A DNA stretch of 64,000 nt from Methylobacter sp. (GTDB taxonomy: Bacteria; Pseudomonadota; Gammaproteobacteria; Methylococcales; Methylomonadaceae): assembly GCA_004299305.1 (NCBI GenBank), contig SCPZ01000125.1:16378-80377 (forward strand). Reading direction: 5' to 3'. The notes beneath the pieces were generated by a model that was not told the DNA's origin, made no database searches, and saw only the letters and a program-made list of their open reading frames with translations. Both the position numbers and the translations under genes were made by a program. Below, piece by piece: positions 55,920 to 64,000 of the stretch. Position 1 is the first letter of the stretch, and each line of letters starts with the position of its first letter.

Positions 55920-57203
55920 ATGAGAAAAATGGTGATGTTGGCAGCTCTCCTTGGAACCCCTGGCTTAGTTTTTGCCGATGACGGCTTGAACTCGGCAGAT
56001 ACCGCCTGGATATTGACTTCGGCAGGCTTGGTACTGTTCATGACCTTACCCGGACTGGCCTTGTTTTACGGCGGTTTGGTGCGCAGCAAGAACGTGCTTT
56101 CGGTAATCATGGCCTGCTTTTCGATCACCTCATTAATTTCACTGGTTTGGGCTGTAGCCGGTTACAGTCTGGCCTTGACCGATGGCGGCCCCTGGCAATC
56201 GATTCTCGGCGGCGTTTCGCAATTGTTCCTTATTAATATGAATGCCGACAAACTGGTGGGTAACCTGCCGGAATCGGTATTTGCGATGTATCACATGACC
56301 TTTGCTATTTTCGCCCCGGCATTGGTTGTGGGTGCATTGGTCGAAAGAGTTAAGTTTTTCCCGCTACTGTTATTTTGCGCGCTCTGGGAATTGCTGGTTT
56401 ATGTTCCGATCTGCCACTGGATCTGGGGAAACGGCTGGTTGGCGGATCTTGGCGTCATGGATTTCGCAGGCGGCATCGTCGTGCATGGCAGCGCGGGCGT
56501 CGCGGCACTGGTTGGGGCAGTCATCATAGGCCCCAGGAAAGGCTTCCCTAAATCCCCGTTAATGCCCCATAACCTGACTATGACCGCCATGGGAGCCGGA
56601 ATTCTTTGGGTAGGCTGGCATGGTTTCAGCGCCGGCAGTGCGCTGATGGCTAATGGTTCTGCCGGTATGGCGATGCTGTCAACCCATCTTTGCGCATCAT
56701 CTGCGTCTATCACCTGGATCGTCATGGACTGGCTTAAGTTCGGCAAACCCAGCGTCCTCGGCGCAATGACCGGCATGGTGGCAGGGTTAGGCATGATTGC
56801 GTCCGGGGCAGGTTTCGTTTCGCCTTTTGGCGCATTGATCATCGGCATTGTCGCCGGTGTCGCCTGTTTTTATTCGATTCATTTGATCAAGCAACGTCTG
56901 GTGATCGACGATGCGCTGGATGTATTCCCGGTGCATGGCGTCAGCGGAATTTTAGGCGCCATATTAACGGGCATCTTTGCCGATGTTAGCTTCGGCGGCA
57001 TCGGCATAGTCAGCGAGCAATGCATCCTTAACCAGCTTTTAATTCAGTTGTTCGGCATCGCCGTAACCATCATCTGGAGCGGATTAGTCAGTTATTTATT
57101 ATTTAAACTGATTGAGAAATTCATCGGCATACGCGTAAATCAGGAAGCGGAAACGAACGGGCTGGATATTAATCAGCATGACCAGCAGGGCTACAATTTT
57201 TAA
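55920..57203 (+). CDS. amtB: Ammonium transporter AmtB
   Basis: A 427-residue Amt/MEP/Rh protein with a cleavable signal (MVMLAALLGTPGLVFADDGL) and 11 membrane helices. The twin pore His are in GGIVVHGSAGVAAL and VFPVHGVSGILGAI; the gate/entry motif includes WAVAGYSLAL and PGLALFYGGLVRSKNVLSVI. GWHGFSAGSAL shows His where many relatives have Phe. It brings ammonium to the cytoplasm and is usually controlled by GlnK; glnK lies 9 kb upstream with the unusual three-gene cluster in between. A small exported protein gene follows. Confidence 0.96.
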   Translation: MRKMVMLAALLGTPGLVFADDGLNSADTAWILTSAGLVLFMTLPGLALFYGGLVRSKNVLSVIMACFSITSLISLVWAVAGYSLALTDGGPWQSILGGVSQLFLINMNADKLVGNLPESVFAMYHMTFAIFAPALVVGALVERVKFFPLLLFCALWELLVYVPICHWIWGNGWLADLGVMDFAGGIVVHGSAGVAALVGAVIIGPRKGFPKSPLMPHNLTMTAMGAGILWVGWHGFSAGSALMANGSAGMAMLSTHLCASSASITWIVMDWLKFGKPSVLGAMTGMVAGLGMIASGAGFVSPFGALIIGIVAGVACFYSIHLIKQRLVIDDALDVFPVHGVSGILGAILTGIFADVSFGGIGIVSEQCILNQLLIQLFGIAVTIIWSGLVSYLLFKLIEKFIGIRVNQEAETNGLDINQHDQQGYNF

Positions 57204-57257
57204 TTGATTGATGATCTTACGATTTGAATTAAATTTTTGACCTACTGGAAAAAATCT

Positions 57258-57584
57258 ATGAAATTGTTCTTTGTTATTATTTTGAATTTACTGACCGCAA
57301 GCAATGCCGCTTATGCGCAAATAGATGAGACAAGCGTCGAAGAACTGGTAAAAAACTCACCCTGTGTTAACGGTTTAACCATTGAAGGCGCGTTAAAAGA
57401 CAAAATCAAGATCAGGTCGCAACGGGATCTGGGCTGGCAGGTTTTCAAGGAAGAAGAACAATTCGATGTGGAAAGAGCCTTTTTGATGAATAAAAGCATG
57501 CAGCTTCGGTTTCGCTGGCATGTTAATGGCGACGGCAGCATAACCCCACTTAGCAGTCGGGCCGAATCTTTATGTACCCAATAA
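57258..57584 (+). CDS. Small periplasmic protein of unknown function
   Basis: A 108-residue protein with a signal peptide (KLFFVIILNLLTASNAAYAQ). Mature part: Cys in KNSPCVNGLTIEGALK and another near the C-terminus (AESLCTQ), which might form a disulfide, and RDLGWQVFKEEEQFDVERAF. ATG 57258 with GGA upstream gives a proper signal peptide. It lies 55 bp after amtB and is probably co-transcribed; no family recognised. Confidence 0.7.
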   Translation: MKLFFVIILNLLTASNAAYAQIDETSVEELVKNSPCVNGLTIEGALKDKIKIRSQRDLGWQVFKEEEQFDVERAFLMNKSMQLRFRWHVNGDGSITPLSSRAESLCTQ

Positions 57585-57675
57585 ATTTTTCATAATCCGT
57601 AACGACTCAGACACCGGTTAAACAGATACACGAACATAAAAGCCAAAACCTCGTCATGTCATTTAATTTCAGTGT

Positions 57676-58785
57676 TTACAAGGCCTGTTTATTTAAAACA
57701 ATCCCGCCATTTTCCACACGATTCCGGCCACTATGTTTAGCTCTGTACAATGCCGAATCAGCTGATTTAATCAATCTCTCGATAATTTCGTCATCTGTTA
57801 AAACAGCCCTGCTGTCCGGTACGTAAGTTGACACGCCTATAGAAACAGTAACTGAGATAAAAACATCATTAAATGCAATGGCCAGCGTCTGAATAGCTTT
57901 ACGCACGCGTTCTGCAATTTCCAGCGCTTGGGACTCATTAATATTGGACAATAAAGCGACAAACTCTTCTCCGCCGTAACGAACAAATACGTCATTGTCC
58001 CTCAACTGTTTTTTTATCGCGGCAGCCACCAAAGACAGGACCCTATCACCGCCCTGATGACCATATTTATCATTAACTAATTTAAAAAAATCTATATCAA
58101 AAAACTGGCAGGACAACGGTTCTGCATTGCGTTGGCAGTCGTTTAATGCTTCGCCCATGCGTTGTTCCAAAAAGCGTCGATTATTAACGCCCGTTAATGT
58201 ATCGATATAACTGCCCCGCCTTATCTCTTCGACGTTAAGATTATTTTCCAGACAGATACTAATCACAGAGCTGAGGTGTTCAATAAAATCCGTCCCCATG
58301 TTGTCGGCAAATCTATCTAACTGATAGCTGCCCAGATTCAAAGTTCCCAGATATTTACTCCGGTGAGTTAAAGGCGTAATTGCAACGCTGGCGGGCTGTG
58401 TTTCAATATGCGGAAAAAAATCGGCGTATTGGGCGCTTTCATAAACGCCGATATAGGGAAGAATGACGGTTGATTTTAAAGGTTCCTCAGTATCCAGCAG
58501 CATTAAACCGTTTTTTACACTGCATGGATGGCTTTTATCATTCAGCGTTTTTGCGATTTCACCTGTTTCGTCGATCAAACATAAGCTGACCACGTCAAGA
58601 TCAAAATAATGTTTGGCCTCTTCAAGCAAGTGGTCAATGATGTCAGGTAAAGAATTGAGCTTTAGCAATCTCATCTCGAACGCTTGAAATTTCTGCAAAA
58701 TAGCGCTGTTTTGCTGTACTCGATCAAGCATGGTGTCCAGATGCCTTTGCAGCACAACTAAATCATTGGTTAAATCTTCTTCCAA
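57676..58785 (-). CDS. Diguanylate cyclase (GAF/DUF484-like sensor + GGDEF)
   Basis: A 369-residue soluble enzyme. Residues about 10-185 resemble DUF484/GAF sensor domains (MRLLKLNSLPDIIDHLLEEA; KHYFDLDVVSLCLIDE). The GGDEF domain (about 190-360) has the active-site GGEEF at 271-275 and an intact inhibitory I-site RDND at 262-265, so it should make c-di-GMP and be product-inhibited. Signal unknown. It is convergent to the amtB-side genes and stands alone. Confidence 0.94.
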   Translation of the reverse strand: MEEDLTNDLVVLQRHLDTMLDRVQQNSAILQKFQAFEMRLLKLNSLPDIIDHLLEEAKHYFDLDVVSLCLIDETGEIAKTLNDKSHPCSVKNGLMLLDTEEPLKSTVILPYIGVYESAQYADFFPHIETQPASVAITPLTHRSKYLGTLNLGSYQLDRFADNMGTDFIEHLSSVISICLENNLNVEEIRRGSYIDTLTGVNNRRFLEQRMGEALNDCQRNAEPLSCQFFDIDFFKLVNDKYGHQGGDRVLSLVAAAIKKQLRDNDVFVRYGGEEFVALLSNINESQALEIAERVRKAIQTLAIAFNDVFISVTVSIGVSTYVPDSRAVLTDDEIIERLIKSADSALYRAKHSGRNRVENGGIVLNKQAL

Positions 58786-59020
58786 GTTATTCTCTAAAAT
58801 GATTAAGATAATTTCATAAGCCTAGCAGTTTCCTGAAAAAAAAACCTGATGGAATTATTAAGATTTAGCGTCAATTTAATCTCAAACTGCAAAGGCGCGC
58901 GGCCCACTCTGCTTTGCTGCATCATGTTGCTGTAAATTCCCTGATTTTTCACCACATTCCAACTTAGGTGATTTCCTGCGAAAAATATACCCACCTGACT
59001 GGTCTTTTTGCCCGTCTCCT

Positions 59021-59067
59021 GCGTTGCAAAAATGGTTGCATAGCTTGCTATGCGCCCATTTTTACGC
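59021..59067. repeat. Multi-part hairpin element
   Basis: GCGT (59021-59024) pairs with ACGC (59064-59067), AAAAATGG (59028-59035) with CCATTTTT (59056-59063), GCATAG (59038-59043) with CTATGC (59048-59053). It is a typical intergenic REP-like palindrome. Confidence 0.65.
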
Positions 59068-59209
59068 CTCGGCAATTGCTCCTGCATTGCTCTACCTCCT
59101 GCATCCGTGCAGTCGTTGTAGACGAACAAAAATCCTGCGCCATTTGGGTATATTTATTCTTGGCAATCAACTTACCCCACCAAGCTGAAATCATTTTGGG
59201 CTACCCACA

Positions 59210-59278
59210 TAAGCCGGGACAAAACCTTCCAGGTTTCTAAAACCTGGAAGGTTTGCCGTTCCTGAATATCCCGGCTTA
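59210..59278. repeat. Nested inverted repeat: 15-bp perfect hairpin inside an outer 10-bp pair
   Basis: AAACCTTCCAGGTTT (59222-59236) and AAACCTGGAAGGTTT (59240-59254) form a perfect stem with a 3-nt loop. TAAGCCGGGA (59210-59219) pairs with TCCCGGCTTA (59269-59278) outside. Confidence 0.75.
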
Positions 59279-59409
59279 AACAGATGACCTCATTTTGATT
59301 CCAATGATTCGTAAATCTGCCAAGCTACATCTTTCCTCGTAAATTCCTTATATATTGCTATTATGACTGCAACAAATCTGACTTTAATCTACAGGAATTT
59401 TTCATCTTT

Positions 59410-60729
59410 ATGTTCTGGAACATTTTTAAGAAAAAAACACCCAAACAGACATCAAGCAATGATAAATCGAATTTTTCGCTTGTCCATGATAAAAAAACTA
59501 CAGCAAAAAACATTAACATCCCAGTCTCCTTTTTAAAAAGGCTGATGCCTGTCGCTCAACTGCTGACCGAACAAGAAATACAACAATTGCATATTACCGC
59601 CACCAGTTTTGCGCCTGGCGCTATCGTTTTTAACAGAGGCACTGAAGTAGACTCATTAATCTACATCGTCAAAGGTGACATCTTCATGGAAGCCGATAAT
59701 GGCTCCGGGCTTGAAATAAGCGCCAATACTTTTAAAGCGCTGTATCCCCTGTCCGCCGGCAAATTGCATTATTTTACCGCGATTGCCGAATCAGACGTGA
59801 CCGTGATCTATATTTCCAAGGCCATGCTCCACCCCAAGCAAGGCATTATTATGCCTTTGGATAATGAACTAAAAGTTTCGGAGTCCCTTAAAGATAATCC
59901 GTTTTTTAATCGCTTTTACCAGCATTTTATGCAGGGAGAACTTAAAACACCTAATTTTCCCGACATCGCATTTAAATTGCGCAAAGCTATTCAACAAGAC
60001 TACGGGATTGCCGACATTGTCAAAATTGTTAACATGGACCCGGTTATTTCCGCCAAACTGATTCAGGTTGTCAACAGCCCTATTTACAGGCCATTAAGTC
60101 CGATCAGCAACTGCTTTGACGCGATTAATCGACTGGGACTAACCACCACGCGCAATCTGGTAACCGCTTTCAGCATGAACAACCTGATTAAAAGCGAAAA
60201 TCCATTAACAAAAAAACAAATACAATACAATTGGTTACAAAGCATCAAGGTTTCCAGTATTAGCTATACCCTGGCTCGGCTGACTCGAAAAGTAGATCCT
60301 GACGAAGCGCTGCTGGCAGGACTTTTACATAATATCGGCGTATTGCCCATTCTAACTTTTGCCGACAGCCTGCCGCAAGGCAGTTATCAAGCTGCGGATA
60401 TTGATCTTTGCATCAATGAAATACAAGGCCAAATAGGCTCTATTATTTTGGAGAAATGGGAATTCCCGGCTAATTTAAGACAAATCCCCTTACAATCCAC
60501 CAACTGGTTTACCAGCACTACTGAAGATATCAACCTGAATGACATTGTTTTATTAGCAAAATACCATAACTTTCTGGGTTCTTCCGGCAACACTAAACTC
60601 CCATTACTCATCACCCTGCCGGCCTTTCAAAAACTGGGAAACCAACCCTTAACCCCGGAAATGTCCCTACAGATACTGGATGATGCAAAACAACAAATTG
60701 CAGAAACCATGAACTTTTTCTCGCGTTAA
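59410..60729 (+). CDS. Cyclic-nucleotide-binding-like + HDOD domain protein
   Basis: A 439-residue soluble protein. Residues about 60-155 resemble a cNMP-binding fold (TSFAPGAIVFNRGTEVDSLI, YIVKGDIFMEA), though the phosphate cassette is not clear. An HDOD domain follows (DIAFKLRKAIQQDYGIADIV, VNMDPVISAKLIQVVNSPIY; DEALLAGLLHNIGVLPILTF). HDOD proteins have a degenerate HD pair; here it is His-Asn. They often act in signalling and motility control with unknown partners. It stands alone. Confidence 0.85.
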   Translation: MFWNIFKKKTPKQTSSNDKSNFSLVHDKKTTAKNINIPVSFLKRLMPVAQLLTEQEIQQLHITATSFAPGAIVFNRGTEVDSLIYIVKGDIFMEADNGSGLEISANTFKALYPLSAGKLHYFTAIAESDVTVIYISKAMLHPKQGIIMPLDNELKVSESLKDNPFFNRFYQHFMQGELKTPNFPDIAFKLRKAIQQDYGIADIVKIVNMDPVISAKLIQVVNSPIYRPLSPISNCFDAINRLGLTTTRNLVTAFSMNNLIKSENPLTKKQIQYNWLQSIKVSSISYTLARLTRKVDPDEALLAGLLHNIGVLPILTFADSLPQGSYQAADIDLCINEIQGQIGSIILEKWEFPANLRQIPLQSTNWFTSTTEDINLNDIVLLAKYHNFLGSSGNTKLPLLITLPAFQKLGNQPLTPEMSLQILDDAKQQIAETMNFFSR

Positions 60730-60793
60730 CACCCATGATTACCTTTCCAGTCCACTCCATATTGATACCGTTGTAAATAATACCTAAAAAAAC

Positions 60794-60934
60794 GTAACTA
60801 TTCAGCGTATGCTAAAAATGATTAATGGAACACGGATGACACTGATTAAACGGATAATCACTGATTAAAAGCACAGAATATTTTAAAAAATCCGTGTCAT
60901 CCGTGTTCCATTTCTTTTTTCGCTGAGTAGTTAC
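60794..60934. repeat. MITE-like element with GTAACTAYTCAGCG ends
   Basis: Ends GTAACTATTCAGCG (60794-60807) and CGCTGAGTAGTTAC (60921-60934) are inverted copies with one mismatch. Inside, 60824-60847 and 60889-60912 form a 24-bp inverted pair with one mismatch, carrying the word GGAACACGGATGACAC. End sequence relates it to the element at 5481-5659. It lies just upstream of the cytochrome d1 gene. Confidence 0.7.
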
Positions 60935-61002
60935 AAAAAAAAACCACCAAAATCAAACTTGAGCTTTTCAACCATACACGATAATATTGATTCAATACTA
61001 CA

Positions 61003-62598
61003 TTGGAGCCCAACATAATGAATGCACAAAAAAAACGCCTATCTAAATCAATCCTTACCGGCTTAGCCGCTATCATTCTGCCTTTTGGCGTACAAGCAAG
61101 CTCCGATAGCCCAAAGAACATGCACCAACTGTACGAAGACAATTGCGCCAGTTGTCACGGCTCGGATCACGGCGGGTTTATTGCGCCCGGCTTGAATGCC
61201 GATAGCCTGAAAGGCCGCAGCCCTACCGCTTTACGCAGCCTGATCATGACCGGAAGTTTCGACACCTTGATGCCTCCGTTCTACGGCCGTTTATCCGATG
61301 ACGAAATTCGCGGTTTGGTCAAACACCTGCAAACCACGCCAAAGCAGGCCAATCCGACCTGGACGATTGACGACATCAAGGCGTCGATCAAAGTCTATGT
61401 CAAAGACGAAAGCACCCTGCCCGCCAAGCCGACCTATCAAATCAACAGCATGGATGATGTGATCGGTGTCGCGGCTCGCGGCAAATACGGTCGCGGCTCA
61501 GGCTCCAAAGCGGTGTTCATCAACAGCGTTACCCATAAACAAATCGGCGAAATCCCTACCGGCACAGCTGCTCATATCATCGACTACAACCCCGCCAACC
61601 CGCGCTGGGCTTATGTAAAAACCGACACCGCTGAAATCTTTAAAGTCGATTTATACTCCATGCAAGCCGTGCGTAGCGTTAAAACCGGATTCAACGGGCC
61701 GGGCCTCGGCGTTTCCCGCGACGGCAAATACATCATGGCCGGTTCTTACGTGCCGCACAACGCCGTCATTCTTGATGCCGACACTTTGGAACCACTCAAA
61801 ACCTTTGAACTGGAAGGCGTTGATCCTGACGGCAAAATGGTCTCGTCCGATTCCGGCATGATCATCGGCACACCATTTGCCGATATTTTCGCGATTGCTT
61901 TGGAAAACGCAGGTCAAGTCTGGGTGGTCGATTTAAAAGAAGGCTTTCCGGTCACCAAAATAGAAAAAGTCGGACGCCATTTGCATGATGCCTTCCTGTC
62001 CCACGGCGGCAGCAAACTCATGGTTGCTTCTTATGACGACAGCATCGTGACTGCGATTGACTTGAAAGACCGCAAAATCATCAAGAAACTGGAGGCCGGT
62101 TGCGTGCCTCATGTCGGCGGCGGCTCCGTGGTTGAAGTTGACGGACGGACGCTCGGTTTCGGCACCAACTTCGGCGACTGCGACAAAATGGTGGTCAGCG
62201 TATGGGATCTGGACAAAATGGAAGTGGTCAAGCAAGTTCCTGTTTCCGGCGGCACCGAGTCTCCGGCCGCTCACGCCAATGCGCCTTATGTCGCGGTCGA
62301 CATCATCTCTAAAGACCGTCGCGCCCGCACCATCCAGCTGATCGACAAGAAATCGCTGGAAGTCGTTAAAACCTTGGATGTAGGCGGACATGCTTACTTC
62401 CCTGAATACAGTGCCGACGGTAAATTCCTGTATGTCAGCGCCGGTTACAGCGGTGATGAAGTCGTCGTTTATGATTCGACGTCCTTGGAAAAAGTGGCCT
62501 CCGTAGCCATGGAAAGCCCGGCCGGTATCTTCTCTCACGGCCGCGTCAGATACATGACTCGCGGTCTTTCTCCCGACGAGATGAAAGGGGCGAAATAA
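61003..62598 (+). CDS. Cytochrome c/d1-type protein, NirS/NirN-like
   Basis: A 531-residue periplasmic protein. Signal peptide (SILTGLAAIILPFGVQASSD), an N-terminal cytochrome c domain with CASCH (Cys48-His52) and a Met-bearing TLMPPFYG, then an eight-bladed d1-type beta-propeller with repeats such as VDLKEGFPVTKIEKVGRHLH. The two His expected in a d1 active site may be HLHDAFLSHGG and VPHVGGG. It could be cytochrome cd1 nitrite reductase (NirS), the d1-dehydrogenase NirN, or a paralogue; no other heme d1 biosynthesis gene is visible in the window. It starts a run with two small cytochromes c, the order nirS-nirM-nirC. Confidence 0.75.
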   Translation: MEPNIMNAQKKRLSKSILTGLAAIILPFGVQASSDSPKNMHQLYEDNCASCHGSDHGGFIAPGLNADSLKGRSPTALRSLIMTGSFDTLMPPFYGRLSDDEIRGLVKHLQTTPKQANPTWTIDDIKASIKVYVKDESTLPAKPTYQINSMDDVIGVAARGKYGRGSGSKAVFINSVTHKQIGEIPTGTAAHIIDYNPANPRWAYVKTDTAEIFKVDLYSMQAVRSVKTGFNGPGLGVSRDGKYIMAGSYVPHNAVILDADTLEPLKTFELEGVDPDGKMVSSDSGMIIGTPFADIFAIALENAGQVWVVDLKEGFPVTKIEKVGRHLHDAFLSHGGSKLMVASYDDSIVTAIDLKDRKIIKKLEAGCVPHVGGGSVVEVDGRTLGFGTNFGDCDKMVVSVWDLDKMEVVKQVPVSGGTESPAAHANAPYVAVDIISKDRRARTIQLIDKKSLEVVKTLDVGGHAYFPEYSADGKFLYVSAGYSGDEVVVYDSTSLEKVASVAMESPAGIFSHGRVRYMTRGLSPDEMKGAK

Positions 62599-62903
62599 TG
62601 AAGCTAACCATTCTTTCAGGATTATTGATACTGGGTGCCGTCCAAAGCGTCAATGCGGCAAGCATTTATGCAGGCGAGGCCAAAGCGGCGGCGGTTTGTT
62701 CGCAATGTCATGGCATCAGGATGCCTTCTGCAGATGCGCCTTTTCCGCCATTGGCAGGACGCGATGCGGATTACTTAAAAACCGCGCTTAAACAGTACCG
62801 GGATAAAACCCGCAAATCCGACATTATGAATGCTATCGCCGGTTCCTTAAGCGATGACGATATTAGTAATGTCGCAATGTACTATGCCAAGTTAAAACCG
62901 TAA
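62598..62903 (+). CDS. Small class I cytochrome c
   Basis: A 101-residue periplasmic cytochrome: signal peptide ending near VNAAS, heme motif CSQCH (Cys34-His38), PFPPLAGRDADYLKTALKQY and a C-terminal LSDDDISNVAMYYAKLKP as in c553/c4-type cytochromes. The axial Met is probably in DIMNAIAG. It overlaps the d1-type gene by one base (ATG within TAATG) and likely is its electron donor, in the place nirM occupies in pseudomonads. Confidence 0.88.
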   Translation: MKLTILSGLLILGAVQSVNAASIYAGEAKAAAVCSQCHGIRMPSADAPFPPLAGRDADYLKTALKQYRDKTRKSDIMNAIAGSLSDDDISNVAMYYAKLKP

Positions 62904-62908
62904 CAACT

Positions 62909-63235
62909 ATGAAAAAACTGCCGCTCTTAATATGGGTCATTACCGCTGTATTGACTAAAACCAGCATTGCCGGTGAACCATCCCCTGAGCGGCAAAGCAC
63001 GCTCCGCAACATGCTTAATCATGATTGCGGAGCATGTCATGGACTGACATTAAAAGGCGGCCTTGGCCCTGCCCTGTTACCCGAAGCATTGGCAGGGAAG
63101 CCTGATGATTTTTTGATTTCAACCATTCTTAACGGACGCGAAGGCACCGCCATGCCGCCTTGGCAGCCGTTTATGAATCGGGATGAAGCGGCTTGGCTGG
63201 TTGGGATATTACGCAAATCCGAAATAAAACCCTAA
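62909..63235 (+). CDS. NirC-like cytochrome c55x
   Basis: A 108-residue periplasmic cytochrome c with a signal peptide (LLIWVITAVLTKTSIAGEPS), heme motif CGACH (Cys40-His44), GLTLKGGLGPALLPEALAGK and GREGTAMPPWQPF with the axial Met. The block GGLGPAL and GTAMPPW are features of NirC. In denitrifiers NirC helps mature or reduce the d1 cytochrome. It starts 5 bp after the previous cytochrome. Confidence 0.85.
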   Translation: MKKLPLLIWVITAVLTKTSIAGEPSPERQSTLRNMLNHDCGACHGLTLKGGLGPALLPEALAGKPDDFLISTILNGREGTAMPPWQPFMNRDEAAWLVGILRKSEIKP

Positions 63236-63249
63236 TATGGAGCGATCAA

Positions 63250-63789
63250 ATGAAAACTTATTGTTTTTTACTTTTGATTGCCTTGTCGATCACACCAGTC
63301 AGTGCAAAAACAAGCATTGCCATTTTGGATTTTGAACTCAATGATTTGACACTGAAACCCAAAACCGCCACTGAAATTAATAGAACAGCAAGTATAAAGC
63401 CCATGCTGGAAAAGGAATTAAAAGGTGTCGGCTATAACATTATTTCGATTGATTTAGCCGCGCAAAATATAGCCAACAGCGGTTTCGGCTATCTGTTTGA
63501 CCATGACGATGTCGCTGCCGAACTCGGCAAAACCGCAGGCGCTGATTATGTATTAGTCGGAAGGCTGCATAAACCCAGTTTTTTGTTCGCCTATATCATG
63601 GGCCACTTAATCAGGGTTAAAGATGGCCAGCTAATCGGCAACTACATTTCAGAAACCAAAGGCGGCGATGAAAAACTAACGCTTAAAGGTGTTGAAAGTC
63701 TTGCCGACAAAATCGACAAGGATTTGGATAATCGTTATACGCCACCGCCTCCTCCTAAGCCATGTAGGGTACGCTGTGCGTACCATTGA
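63250..63789 (+). CDS. DUF2380 family exported protein
   Basis: A 179-residue protein with a signal peptide (YCFLLLIALSITPVSAKTSI). The core reads SIAILDFELNDLTLKPKTAT and AAELGKTAGADYVLVGRLHK then SFLFAYIMGHLIRVKDGQLI, the DUF2380 pattern. Role unknown, possibly linked to the cytochromes just upstream. ATG 63250 with GGAG upstream is chosen. The last nine residues and stop lie inside a perfect inverted repeat, so the C-terminus after PPPPPK is repeat-derived. Confidence 0.8.
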   Translation: MKTYCFLLLIALSITPVSAKTSIAILDFELNDLTLKPKTATEINRTASIKPMLEKELKGVGYNIISIDLAAQNIANSGFGYLFDHDDVAAELGKTAGADYVLVGRLHKPSFLFAYIMGHLIRVKDGQLIGNYISETKGGDEKLTLKGVESLADKIDKDLDNRYTPPPPPKPCRVRCAYH

Positions 63790-63819
63790 TCGCCGAAAGG
63801 TACGCACAGCGTACCCTAC
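63764..63819. repeat. Perfect 21-bp inverted repeat, 14-nt loop
   Basis: GTAGGGTACGCTGTGCGTACC (63764-63784) has its exact complement at 63799-63819. The left arm overlaps the end of the DUF2380 gene and supplies its stop. A GC-rich stem of this kind could also end transcription, though no T-run follows. Confidence 0.85.
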
Positions 63820-64000
63820 GGACTATTTTAATTATTCAGGACAATCTTTATGCAAAGCATTTATCTCGTTCCCACGCGCTGCGCTCATCTTTATACACAA
63901 GTGCCTGAGGTACACCGTCATTCCGGCAGGGATTGCCGGAATCCAGAGCACAGGGATGTGAACACTTGATTTTATTGAGCAGTCTCCATGTGACACTTGC
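63820..64000. other. Right-edge intergenic DNA with a REP-like hairpin
   Basis: No gene recognised. ATTCCGGCA (63920-63928) and TGCCGGAAT (63934-63942) form a hairpin with a 5-nt loop, followed by CCAGAG, a common REP-type sequence in proteobacteria. Confidence 0.6.

Larger units (their letters stand above)
58786..59409. other. Intergenic region with two hairpin elements
   Basis: No gene recognised. The open frames at 58803-59129 (minus) and 58968-59240 (plus) overlap repeated palindromes and have no ribosome binding site, so I do not call them. The hairpins are listed separately. Confidence 0.5.

Noticed and set aside
58803..59240. Overlapping open frames of about 90-108 codons between the diguanylate cyclase and HDOD genes
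   Set aside because: They run through repeated hairpins, lack start signals and have no domain pattern; treated as repeat DNA.

Overview
The window comes from a gammaproteobacterial (type I) methanotroph of the Methylococcales kind. The main evidence is a ribulose monophosphate (RuMP) formaldehyde-assimilation cluster (3-hexulose-6-phosphate synthase, 6-phospho-3-hexuloisomerase, transketolase, transaldolase). It is supported by the gammaproteobacterial order kdsD-kdsC-lptC-lptA-lptB-rpoN-hpf-rapZ and by a cytochrome d1-type protein with small c-type cytochromes. No tRNA, rRNA or CRISPR array was seen. The genus is not decided from sequence alone.

Layout. 1-4.7 kb: glycyl-tRNA synthetase genes glyQ and glyS (glyS runs off the left edge), split by an AT-rich ATPase + TOPRIM nuclease pair that looks like a defence module; the nuclease carries a one-base frameshift and a 24-bp tandem duplication. 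5-7.3 kb: ferritin-like protein, a MITE-like element and an APH-like/P-loop fusion. 7.4-15.1 kb: a signalling block with an HD-GYP response regulator, a kinase-less PAS sensor, a small membrane fragment and a hybrid histidine kinase whose first receiver has Asn at the phosphorylation site. 15.3-16.7 kb: three small proteins among hairpins. 16.8-23.4 kb: the lipopolysaccharide export/Kdo and sigma-54 cluster (minus strand), without ptsN or npr and with repeats between lptA and lptB. 23.5-26.2 kb: proline iminopeptidase, a Phd/ParE-type toxin-antitoxin pair and an outer-membrane barrel. 26.5-33 kb: a TetR-controlled RND efflux system. 33-34.2 kb: a transposase relic and a DUF1097 membrane protein. 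34.7-41.5 kb: the RuMP cluster, in which two unusual repeat proteins sit between tkt and tal. 42-44.6 kb: HAD phosphatase and dihydroxyacetone kinase subunits encoded convergently. 44.8-47.3 kb: small periplasmic protein, porin, PII protein. 47.5-55.6 kb: an unrecognised three-gene cluster (a 1358-residue membrane protein with a GlmS-like amidotransferase/SIS core, a HEAT-repeat membrane protein and an outer-membrane-factor lipoprotein). 55.9-60.7 kb: ammonium transporter, small exported protein, diguanylate cyclase, HDOD protein. 61-63.8 kb: cytochrome c/d1 protein, two small cytochromes c (one NirC-like) and a DUF2380 protein.

How it fits together. The RuMP genes fix formaldehyde onto ribulose 5-phosphate and regenerate the acceptor; dihydroxyacetone kinase and sugar-phosphate HAD enzymes are metabolically close. 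PII and AmtB handle ammonium and bracket the three-gene cluster, so that cluster may be tied to nitrogen or glutamine status. Several c-di-GMP genes suggest control of surface behaviour.

The three places most worth attention are the repeat proteins in the RuMP operon, the GATase/SIS-HEAT-OMF cluster between glnK and amtB, and the ATPase/TOPRIM pair inserted between the two subunits of one tRNA synthetase. Short inverted-repeat elements fill many intergenic regions and seem to belong to a few families.
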